Shown piece by piece: positions 54,607-64,000 of a DNA stretch of 64,000 bases. This DNA comes from Microvelia longipes (Eukaryota; Arthropoda; Insecta; Hemiptera; Veliidae). The translations under genes were made by a program, and so were the position numbers. The stretch is from assembly GCA_018340805.1 (NCBI GenBank), contig JACMZG010001870.1, positions 48,487,682 to 48,551,681 of the forward strand, in the 5' to 3' direction. Within the stretch, counting starts at the first letter, position 1. The number at the start of each line of letters is the position of its first letter. The notes below the pieces were generated by a model. The model made no database searches. It worked only from the letters and a program-made list of their open reading frames with translations, and had not been told where the DNA came from.

Positions 54607-57589
54607 CCGGTAACTTCCCTTTCTTATTTTATTTATTATATTATTTAATTTGGTTATTATCCCTTTATTATTTTAATTATTTATATTTTTTTTATTATTT
54701 GATATTATATTTCTCATTTTATTCATTTTACCTATTTATTATATATTTATTCATTATTTTCTTATAAATAATTAATTATTTATTATATTATCTTTATATT
54801 ATTCAACTATTATTTAATTAATTATATTATAATTATTTATCATTTATTGTATTATCTATCTAATATTTATTTATTTATATAAACTTAATTTAGCTTTTTA
54901 TAGATTATGGGATTGCCTCTCTCATTTTGAACTTGTAATTTTCACATCTTGTTGGACAGGACCTTGTTTATTGATGAGTGTGTTAAGATTAGGTATTATT
55001 TATATATATATTAAGTTATTTTGTTAAGTTATTGCATTGTTATACTTTTAGGATTGTGCATTGAAGATGCATTTATATATTTTGCCTTTACCGAAAGGCT
55101 TATTTTCGGCTCTGTGCTTCAGAAGTTAGAGCTTATTGTGTGGATAAAAGTATAACAAGTTGGTAGTTTGTTTAAAATAATAAGTTACGAGAAAAGAGTT
55201 TAAATGTAATCTGGTGATTAATTTTAAAGAGCTTATTAAATGTATTTAATATTGACTTAGTTAAATTTGACAATATTTAGCAATTAAAAATCAAAATTTT
55301 TATTTTTATTCATTGATATATGTTAAAAAGATTTAATATATTTGTGTATAAATGAGCCATTTTATTTCAATTTATTTATATTTAAATCTCTCATAAAAAA
55401 TCATTATTAATATACTAACATTACATAATCGTAGTAACACAAATAGACCATAAGAATATATAAAAGAGTTGTTTCGATATAGTACCACCTGAAGGTGTCT
55501 ATAATATTTCTTAGTGATAAACAGTGACAAATAATAATAATTTTATAAAATAATTGCTAGACTTTTAAATGCCAGTAATGACTCTTATGTATGAATAAAA
55601 TAGTATATGAGTATTATCTTTATATATTACATTACTTTTTATTGTTATAATATAACTCATAATATAATAATACATTAATAAATATAATAAATATAAACAA
55701 GATTTAAAAAATAGTATCAATAAAATGCATATTAAATGGAAAAATAAAAGTTTTAAATTATAAATATAAAAATAAATTAATAAATATTATAACATATTTA
55801 AGTCATAAAACCTATGATGGACCTTATATAAATATATTAATTCACCAATTAATAAGTAATATCACGTAATTCAGTTAAAAATTATGATAGTAATGATCAC
55901 TATACAGTTTTATACTCAGTTGACAGCATGGAAAATGAATATGTGTAATGGAATTCTGAATTTTAGATTTTGCCTTGTTGTTTAGTGTGTATATGCCTGT
56001 TGTGAGTTAAAACTTCATTTAAATAGGATAATGTTATGTATTCTCGCATTATTGTGTTCTATCATACACTCTGTAGCAACGTATTGTTTTGGTTTTTTGA
56101 TTTTTTATTCCCTGTCGAGTACTTTATACTATATATATGATTTCATGTAGTTTATATAACAATAGGCAGAAAAACATGCTAGGATTTTCTTATGTATCAA
56201 TCTCTGTTAGAAATAGAATGAGTAGCTTTAGGAGTATTGCAGCCATATTCATTGTCAAATGACACATATAATTAATAAAATACAGCAGCTAATATTAATG
56301 TAGGATATCTATACACATTCAATAATAGATTTAAAAAAAATTGGGTATGGCCGAACTTTTCTCACCGGAGCAAAAAATTGATTTAAATTATAGCATAAGC
56401 AATAATACACAGATTCTCTGGTGTTCATCTCTTTATGCTTCAATTACATAATATCCACTCATAAGTCACGGGGCCTCGCTCGTCCTCAGAATATAGAAAT
56501 TCGAGAATATAATTATTGATGCTGCCGCAATACATAGTCCTCGGACTCGCCTGGTATGCTCGTCCCCCCTCCCTTGAATATTACATAATCTTGACTATTT
56601 ACACGCAGAGAGCACTACTAGAATAACAAGGTTATTATACGGAATGTCCGGTTCCATGGAATCGCAACTAAGTAATGCTGCCGTTCTTTATTATCAAGCC
56701 TGGGCGCAGTAGCCTCGTGTAAAAATGTAACATGGTCACAAGTATACATAGTAAAGCTCGTCCGTGTTCGCGCTCGATTCCTATATTATTGTTCTGAATG
56801 GATTCATTTAATTTATATAGATTGATTATTCATAAATACTAATATATAAAAACTAATATCCTTGGGTGACAATATACAAAGATATTCAAAACATTCCCTG
56901 GAAATTTAGGATACAGGCATTTTAAAAAATTGTAGAGTAATTACAAAAACCCGTATTTAATTAAATTATAATTAAAAGTAGTCCTAGTCCACTAAATGTA
57001 GATTTCTTGGTATTACCGCACCTTCTTTTGATGAGTGAACTGGTAACAATCCACCTCTTCCTGCATAGCTTTTGGCCAGTCTATGACCGTTTATTAATAC
57101 CAGGTTTAAAAAAGATAAAAAACAAATTAGTTTTTATTCTATCTCTAAAACTCTTGTTTTATAGTTATAATATTTGTTTCTTCTTCTTGTCCAATTTGTA
57201 ATTTAACGTATCATTAATGTTCTATACTATCTTCAATAACCTACTTAATAAACATTTACTTTATTTAACAGTTTTGGGAGATTACAATCTTTTAAAATAT
57301 GTTTCGGGTTGGTCAGGCAAGGCTCACACTGTAAATGTACATCCCTAGGGAGGGAAAGTGAAGTGTTGCCACTGTGACAGAATTTATTAGTAAATTTTTT
57401 AGGCAACTTAAGGAATTTTAGGATTTTTTTTCGGTGTTATTTGGTAATACAGGTGAATATCAATTACACACGCTAATGTTTAAATTACAAATATAGTATT
57501 ACACATTAATTCCCTATTGACAGCTTACAATAAAATAATGTGAAGATAGTGGCTTTATTCTCTCTTCATCAGAGTAATTGACAATCAAT
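54607..57589 (+). other. Sik3 intron (right of the gap) without recognised exon
   Basis: AT-rich sequence, with family A fragments near 56,440-56,640. I searched it by eye for the expected SLGVVLYVLVCGALPFDG-type exon and did not find it on the plus strand. Confidence 0.6.
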
Positions 57590-57752
57590 CATTAATTAAT
57601 AATAGAACATAATAATTCAGCAACCGGAAGTAGTGCCAACTTTTTTTTTAGAAAATTGTATATTTTTAGGGTGGCAGCATTACTTAAGTGCACCAATGAA
57701 TCGCCTTCGTGTTATCAGTAGTGCTCAATTCTATATATAGTATTATTCTAAG
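57590..57752 (+). repeat. Dispersed repeat family C, uninterrupted copy
   Basis: It contains CAGCAACCGGAAGTAGTGCC, GTGTTATCAGTAGTGCTC and TTCTATATATAGTATTATTC, giving the pre-insertion version of the junction split by the MITE at 10,377-10,848. Confidence 0.7.
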
Positions 57753-57935
57753 TCTGTAACCCAATTTTGGTTCGAAACCCAAAAATAATTGTCTTTGGAT
57801 TGGGACCTGCTAGTGTAGAAGTATCAGATGAGTGTGAGGTTAAATTCAAAAGTAAGATTATAATGAATACAAAATATCAAGTGAACCCCGGCGGGTGGAA
57901 GGAAATCTTAATAATGAGCTAGCAATGGTCTATAA

Positions 57936-58193
<258 letters not shown>

Positions 58194-58201
58194 TAGTTTA
58201 G

Positions 58202-58326
58202 TTTCTTAAGAATCAGTGGTGTCTAAACAGACCTGTCAAGATTTTTAAACTAAACTATACTTACAATCTATAGTTTAGTTTAAAAATCTTGACAGGTCAG
58301 TTTAGACACCACTGATTCTTAAGAAA
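58202..58326. repeat. Near-perfect palindrome, 58-bp arms
   Basis: The left arm 58,202-58,259 (TTTCTTAAGAATCAGTGGTG ...) and right arm 58,269-58,326 are complementary with one mismatch and a 9-nt loop. ACTTACAATCTATAGTTTAG occurs just before the left arm (58,182-58,201) and again across the loop. A related single arm occurs at about 49,440-49,490. It lies in a Sik3 intron. Confidence 0.85.
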
Positions 58327-58682
58327 AAGAATCCCTGCAAGAAAGGAGCGGGAAAAAACAATGTAAACAAATCAGGTTATTTTACCCGTATTTTCTTGGC
58401 GATGTTTTTTTTACATTTCTTTTATGTAGTTTTAATTTTTTTAAAGTTTGATTTGATTTTGACTTGACTTTTTTTGCTCCAAACTTCTTTTGACCTGAAA
58501 CGGATTTTGAAAAAAAAAAATGGTTGGGTCCTTCATCCGTTATTACCAAGGATTTGAATTTACTGTTAAGTAATATTAATCTCAAGATTAGATAGAAGTT
58601 AGATCATTTTTAACTACTTGTTCTTCATTTTCTTTTTCTCATATTTTTGAAGTATTTGAAGTTTCTTATTTTGGTTTGTTAG

Positions 58683-58808
58683 GTTGATTTAGACCCAAGA
58701 TATGAAGTGGCTGAAGATCCGACGCAGGAAGAAACCCCTCCTCTTAATAAAGTAGTTATAGAACATATGTTGAAATTACCTGGGCTAGATGAAGATATGA
58801 TATTAAAG
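58683..58808 (+). CDS. Sik3: Sik3 exon: linker and start of UBA-like domain
   Basis: 42 residues, phase 0 to 0, with borders ttag|GTTGAT and AAG|gtaagg. An acidic linker (VDLDPRYEVAEDPTQEETPP) is followed by LNKVVIEHMLKLPGLDEDMI and LK, the first helices of the UBA-like domain that SIK and other AMPK-related kinases place just after the kinase domain, where it supports LKB1 activation. It corresponds to [20 protein letters not shown] in vertebrate SIK3. Confidence 0.93.
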
Positions 58809-59699
58809 GTAAGGTATTTGCTTCAAAGAGAAGGGAGCAATGCTCTAGAAAAACACCCGCTTTTTTCATCTAATCTGTACATTTATTACCTTCAGATCCC
58901 AAAAAATGTATTACTTGGATGTATGGATGAGTAATAATAATTAATATGTGATCTTAAACTAATAATAATTAAATAATAATTAATATATAAGTGATCTTAA
59001 ACAACACCAGCAGGTTCATAGTTATAACACCAGGCACAGAAATTAAATTGTAATACCTAACCACCACTTAAAAAAATCGGAAGTAGGGCACAATGTCCAA
59101 GGTATAAAATTGTTTAACATGCTACGGGGAGAAACTAGGAACCTGCTGGCTGATAAATTTAAAATAGAAATAAAAACAATGCTTACAAATAGTGTATTCT
59201 ATGATGTAAAAGAGTTCATAAATTTTATGTAATTTAATTCTATGTATTTTCATTTTCTTGACATATTTTCTTTTGCTGGTTATAACCACCCATTGTTATA
59301 TGTAGGGTACGAAATGTTTATTCTTATCTTATCTTAGTGGATATTCTCCATATCTTATGAGAATATGGATGTGCACATTTCTGGAAAACTTCTAAATAAA
59401 GAGGCAAAAAATAAAGTCCTATGAGATGAAGAACTAAATAAATTTGTGGTTAATCCAAAACTTTTCAAGAAAGTTATGAAATTTGTTTGATAAAATTGTT
59501 TCTGATGATGTTTTGAAGTTTTTTGCGTACAATAAGCCCTCAGCCATATCTGTGGCTATTTCAAGTTAGTTGCCGATACCGCTTTGTGTCGTAACTTTTA
59601 GTGGCTTGGAAAAGTGAATTGACGTTAGACTGTTTTCACTGTAATATATCAATATCACCATATTTTGGTAATTTTTCACCATGTATTGCTTGATTTCAG

Positions 59700-59874
59700 G
59701 CTGTGAAAGAGAAGAGTTACGATCATATAAGTGCAATATATCATTTATTAGTAGATAAGTTAGAATCTAGAGCAGCAGGTGCTAGTAATAGTAGCAATAG
59801 TCAGCAGCTATCTCCATGCACACCTGTTTCTGGTAATATCATACAGCATCAAAGGAAAGCCAGCATCACTACAG
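59700..59874 (+). CDS. Sik3: Sik3 exon: end of UBA-like domain and Ser-rich tail
   Basis: 58 codons plus one base (phase 0 to 1), with borders ttcag|GCTGTG and ACAG|gtgagt. AVKEKSYDHISAIYHLLVDK completes the UBA-like fold (YDH.SAIY.LL is the family signature). A low-complexity tail follows: SNSSNSQQLSPCTPVSG and then QHQRKASITT. RKAS is a potential basophilic-kinase site. Confidence 0.93.
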
Positions 59875-61875
59875 GTGAGTTCAATTTTGTCAGGGAACCA
59901 ATCAATGATTTCATTCACTGGGTTTTCTGACCTTTTAAAAACCAAATAACATATGAAACGAAGTTGTTTGGTTAGGCACTGATGCTGCTCTGTAAGATCA
60001 AAAGCGTCATTGTCTGATGAAAATTCACGAAGAGCCAATTTTGTTGTGCATGTCACAATCGGTGCCTATTGTATATCACACGGCTAAAGTTATTGACAGC
60101 CCACCAAAATCTCATGCTTTCACCCTCTTTTTTAACAAAAAAATCCCTTATTTTAAGTAACAAAAAAAATTTCCTCCTCTGGCAACACTGTAAGTCAGGT
60201 TACGTTTTGAATAGGGTTCCGAATTTTTGGCGGTAAAAACTATTTAGTGCATACCGTGGTAAAAAGTGGTAAATAACGGTAAAAAGTGGTATAAAGTGTA
60301 AAATTCTTAAAACCTTAAATATTTACTTAATCAGCAGAAATAGCAAAAGTATAAATTTAATAACTGTTCAGAAAGACTTTTATCCAGGGCCCTGTTTCAA
60401 CACTGAATGGAATCATGTAATGATGGAATATTGGTGGAAGCGAGATTCCAAGATCAAATTCTCAACATCAAAAAATGTGTTTCTAAAATAGTCGGAATGA
60501 ATTGGTTGAAATCTATTCGCAAATTAAAACAAGCTATAATTGTAGCTATTTTTTTTTCTGGATACTTTATTTGAATAATAAATCTAAATTAATTTAATAA
60601 AATAAATTTAATAGTACTTGGAAGATGTAACTGGAAGGGTGGAAAAACTAACTTAACGAAACAAAAACAAGATAACGGATAACAAAATACACAGATTTTG
60701 GATACAATATGTAAAACACAGAATCACTAGCTTCTTTATCTTCTTAAAAATTAATATTGCTGACAAAACCTTTTCTTTAATTTACTTTGTTGGTTTTAGA
60801 ATGAACCTTAACCTTTGTTTTTCTTAAACTTTTTTACTTTTTACCACTTTTTACCATTTTTACCACTAAATCAATAAAGTGCATACCGTTATTTACCAAT
60901 TTTTACCACTGGTTTTTACCAGGTGGTAAATACCAGTTGGAACCCTAGTTTTGAATTTTATTATTTGTTTTTATTTGATATTGTGTTTTTTTTTTAAATT
61001 ATTTATTTACTTTTTAAGTAGGAATATTGTTCTATATTTTAAATTTACCAACTAAGTGTTGCTTTAAATTTGTTCGGAAGTATAAATTAAGAGGAGTTAA
61101 AGTTGTTAATTACGTAATGTTATGGATCATAATAAATTCTATGATAAAAGTTTAATTAAACCGTCAGCTATAATTACTTTTTCCAAAACTAACTGCTTTT
61201 TTAGTGTCAAGTTTGTATAATTGTATGCGTATTGTTTCATATAATAGAAATAATGCGACACAATACTTATTCATGACTTAAAAAAGTCATGACTATCTAT
61301 TTAAAGACATGGCATTATGCAAAAAAATAATGTCTCTTGGTTGACAGACCACAGACCCTGCGCTGTACTCAAAGAGCAAGAAATGCTTGAAGAATACGTC
61401 AATGTCCATGCGACAAATATAGGCACTCAGATCATATTACAACTCTGCAATAATTGGATGAATTGAACAGATTGAAATGAAACAAAACGAACTCAAACAG
61501 ATCAAAATGCACAATGAGGGAAATAAAAGCGATGCGAGATTACAAATGTTTACAACCAGTGTTACTTTTTTATGACTTTATTTACAAAAAAGGTATTTTT
61601 TTGTACTGAGATAGGCATGAGGTGGAGGAGGAAGGGGTGAGGTCGGTCTAAACCAATATAATTATTTCCCTCCCACACTTTTTGGTGCGCTGTCAACTAT
61701 TTTAGCCATGTGTTGTATTATGACTAATAAAAATATGATGGCTGATGATAGATAATCTTATTTTAAATAATCTGTTAAACTTTTGTGATTAACTTGTTTC
61801 TTATACTGATTTAGAGCTCCGAATGTTCTTTATTTAAAAATATGATTCCTGAAAGTTTATTATAATTTTATACAG
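59875..61875 (+). other. Sik3 intron with a 0.74-kb inverted-repeat element
   Basis: Between about 60,213 and 60,950 the ends TAGGGTTCCGAATTTTTGG and, in reverse, CTAGGGTTCCAACTGGTATT, with GTGGTAAAAA blocks behind each, form inverted termini around AT-rich sequence: a non-autonomous DNA element, perhaps hAT-like by its ends (weak). The rest shows nothing notable. Confidence 0.55.
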
Positions 61876-61982
61876 GTGTTGTAGAGAGAGTGCCTGAAGG
61901 AGAAGGATCTGTATCTCCTCTAGTTACCATGCCTACTATCCCTGCTGTACATCTCATGGAGGACTCTCAGCAGCTAGAGAAG
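61876..61982 (+). CDS. Sik3: Sik3 exon: SPLVTMPTIPAV segment
   Basis: Phase 1 to 0, with borders tacag|GTGTTG and AAG|gtactt. It encodes (G)VVERVPEGEGSVSPLVTMP, then TIPAVHLMEDSQQLEK. A similar PSPLVTM..A.PAV stretch occurs in vertebrate SIK3, but C-terminal to the RRHTVG site, whereas here it precedes it. The reading frame and splice borders are clean. Confidence 0.85.
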
Positions 61983-62084
61983 GTACTTGATTTTCATTCT
62001 TGTTTTATTTTATTCATGGAATTTAGCCATTATAGAGGAATTCTTCCCATTTTAATAACTTTAGAGCTTTTGGACTGTTATAAA

Positions 62085-62530
62085 TTGTAATATCAATTAA
62101 ATTAATGAAGACTTCAGTTCTTTTATTAAAATTTATTGAAAATAAATTGTTGAAGAGCTTCGCCCAGGGATCCTGAGCTTCTTCAGTTCTTAAAAATGAC
62201 AAAAATAAAAAAGTTAGAAAATAATAAAATTTTGAATGTTTTTTATGTCACGTGTCTAACTAAGTAAATAAATTTAAAATGAAATTACAAAAAAGGGTAA
62301 AGGAAAATTAAGATTTTAAGATAATATTTCACTCCAAATTATTTAAAATCAATTTTCATAATTTATTTTCAAAGACAGTATGAACAAAAACAAGACATTA
62401 ACAATCTTAGCAGTATTATTATAATAAATACTGCTAAATTTATTATCTTTGAAAATAAATTATGAAAATTGATTTGCAATAAATTTTAATAAAAAAGGAC
62501 TAAAGTCTTCACTTATTTAATTGATAATAA
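62085..62530. mobile_element. Inverted-repeat (MITE-like) element, 0.45 kb
   Basis: Outer arms TTAATGAAGACTTCAGTTC to about 62,155 and its complement ending near 62,525 (GGACTAAAGTCTTCAC). An inner hairpin pairs AATCAATTTTCATAATTTAT (about 62,349) with its complement at about 62,450-62,475, around CAGTATTATTATAATAAATACTG. Noncoding. Confidence 0.65.
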
Positions 62531-62941
62531 AGAGGGAGATGAAATTCCAACTACTAATTTTGAGTGAAATTGAGCATCGGTGGATTTAGTTGCTTTGGAA
62601 GATGAGGAAGAATTCCCTTTAAAAGTAGAAATGAATGCTCTCACTTACTTCAGTTTTGCTTGATTTTCATTGTGGCAGGTACCTGATTGTGGGATTAAGC
62701 CCTATTTTAAACTTAAATCAAAAATGTTATATACTATTTAAAGAACTGTGAATCAAGACAATGAGCTGTATCCCTTTAACTCATAACTGATAGTCATTTT
62801 TAATGTTTGATAGTCCAAGAACGGATAACAAAATTAAATTATAGTGGCGACGTTTCGGCCAAGCTGGCCATAATCATGCCTCGATATCTTGTCCGATGTC
62901 TTCACTCATTCTTGTTTCTCACTTCTTTTTTAGTGGTGTAT

Positions 62942-63262
62942 GGGTTTGGAAAGGCCTTCCAAAGCCCCCTTTCCAAACCTTTGAAATGGGTTTGGAAAGG
63001 GCTTCCAAAAGCCCCCTTCCCAAACCTTTGAAATGGTTTGGAAAGGGCTTTCCAACCCCCTTCCAACCTTGAAATGGGTTTGGAAAGGGCTTCCAAAAGC
63101 CCCCTTTCCAAACCTTGAAAAGGGTTTGGAAAGGGCTTCCAAAAGCCCCCTTTCCAAACCTTTGAAATAGTTTGGAAAGGGCTTCCAAAAGCCCCCTTTC
63201 CAAACCTTTGAAATGGGTTTGGAAAGGGCTTCCAAAGGCCCCCTTTCCAAACCTTTGGAAAG
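62942..63262. repeat. 47-bp tandem repeat of a self-complementary unit, about 7 copies
   Basis: The unit GGGTTTGGAAAGGGCTTCCA followed by AAAGCCCCCTTTCCAAACCT and TTGAAAT has complementary halves (TTTGGAAAGGG with CCCTTTCCAAA), so each unit can fold as a hairpin. Minus-strand frames of 69-106 codons across it (LEALSKPFQRFGKG) are repeat products. Confidence 0.9.
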
Positions 63263-63410
63263 GGCTCGGAAAGTTATTAAACCGTTCTCAGTATTAAGAT
63301 AGTTTTGAAGCAGATTTTCTTTTTTTATTTATTGTATTTATAATGTTACTAGAATTGTGAATTAGAATATTATATTTTGACATCAAGATGATTGAGATGT
63401 GTTTTTCCAG

Positions 63411-63527
63411 TATGGGGATGCTGTTATTGAGAATGAACCAGAAGATAGGAATAGATTGGAACCAAACGACAGGTATGTCACCACCAGGAGGCATACTGTG
63501 GGACCTGGCGACTCAACTCATGAACAG
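63411..63527 (+). CDS. Sik3: Sik3 exon: RRHTVG regulatory site
   Basis: 39 codons, phase 0 to 0, with borders ttccag|TATGGG and CAG|gtcagt. YGDAVIENEPEDRNRLEPND is followed by RYVTTRRHTVGPGDSTHEQ. RRHTVG is the conserved PKA target and 14-3-3 docking site of SIK3 (RRHTL in SIK2), controlling localisation and activity; this is family knowledge. The next exon is not identified in the remaining 470 bp. Confidence 0.93.
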
Positions 63528-63628
63528 GTCAGTATAGCGTTTAGGGGGTTATTAATGATAGTCGCTAGGGAGAGGAGATACATCACCTGTCATGTAGGGT
63601 ACATTATTAGAAGATAGTGTTCTAACTT

Positions 63629-63895
63629 ATGAGTCTAGCTGTAGTGTTTTATCATTTGCGACGTTTCTTAAAACACAAATCTCGTCTTGGCCAAAACTGC
63701 AACGTGGATGAAACTCTAGAACATATTATCTTTCATTGTTCAAAGTATTTGATTCAGAGATCATTGTTGTTAAATAGTTTGCACCGTTGTAAAATATTTC
63801 AGCCTTTCAATTATAAAACAGTTCTTGCGTCTAACTCACTTTCAGTTTATAAATGCATAATATTCTTTTTAAGAGAAGCAAATATAAAGATATGA
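63629..63895 (+). pseudogene. 3-prime end of a LINE (zinc-knuckle region of RT protein), 5-prime truncated
   Basis: The frame from about 63,647 reads FYHLRRFLKHKSRLGQNCN, then VDETLEHIIFHCSKYLIQRS and, at the end, YKCIIFFLREANIKI and a stop. C....ET.EHI.FHC..Y...R is the C-terminal zinc-knuckle-like motif after the reverse transcriptase (and RNase H) of I/Jockey/R1-type LINEs. A-rich AAAC-type sequence (63,915-63,950) follows the stop, as expected for a retrotransposed 3-prime end. RT and endonuclease domains are missing. It lies in a Sik3 intron, same strand. Confidence 0.65.
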
Positions 63896-64000
63896 TAAAA
63901 TGAACACATAAACAAAACCTAAATAAAAAAAACAAAACAAAACAACATTATTATTTTTTGCATTCAGAATCTATCAAGAATCTATATTTAGTTGATGAAG

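Noticed and set aside
62902..63250. Three minus-strand Gly/Pro/Lys-rich frames
   Set aside because: Translations of the 47-bp palindromic array in different frames.
63968..64000. Possible further Sik3 exon after cattcag
   Set aside because: In the required phase it reads seven residues and then a stop, without SIK3 similarity; another frame is open but the phase does not fit. Too little sequence to decide.

Overview
This is intron-rich, AT-rich eukaryotic DNA, most likely from an insect. The best evidence is two host genes. The left edge carries, on the minus strand, the first coding exon of an F-actin capping protein alpha subunit (cpa). From 3,709 to the right edge the plus strand carries most of a salt-inducible kinase of the SIK3 type, whose protein matches the animal SIK3 kinase domain, UBA-like segment and RRHTVG regulatory site. 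Both genes run off the window. There are no bacterial-type operons, rRNA genes or intact tRNA genes. The species cannot be named from what is visible.

Layout. 1-382: cpa exon (minus). 383-3,708: region between the two divergent genes, holding dispersed repeats, a 54-bp array and a G/C-rich 82-bp array. 3,709-3,849: Sik3 exon 1. 3,850-44,549: a very large intron 1 of about 40.7 kb as assembled, filled with mobile DNA: TA microsatellites, an ~18-bp satellite, a 50-bp array, MITEs, tRNA-derived SINEs, a 3.1-kb transposon relic with ~0.6-kb inverted ends, and an 11.4-kb EnSpm/CACTA-type DNA transposon (29,605-41,029) with two genes and its own likely promoter. 44,550-63,527: Sik3 exons for the rest of the kinase domain, the UBA-like region and the start of the regulatory tail, again separated by repeats (notably a 2.7-kb 49-bp minisatellite) and, near the right edge, a LINE 3-prime fragment.

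Sequence quality matters here. Two single-N gaps are present. The one at 28,029 sits between two near-identical 2.1-kb copies (25,943-28,028 and 28,036-30,125), which looks like overlapping contigs joined without merging. The one at 54,606 lies in the intron from which a conserved Sik3 kinase exon is missing. Single-base slips, mostly in homopolymers, and an 8-bp tandem collapse break reading frames in the transposon genes and in Sik3 exon 4, a pattern typical of lightly polished long reads.

Functionally, Sik3 (an LKB1-activated, PKA/14-3-3-controlled kinase) and cpa (actin barbed-end capping) are ordinary host genes placed head to head. The transposon genes serve the mobile elements and have no evident role for the host. 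I found no convincing novel biological system. The most informative parts are the complete nested CACTA element, several insertions whose pre-insertion site can be read elsewhere in the same window, and the assembly artefacts that affect the kinase gene.
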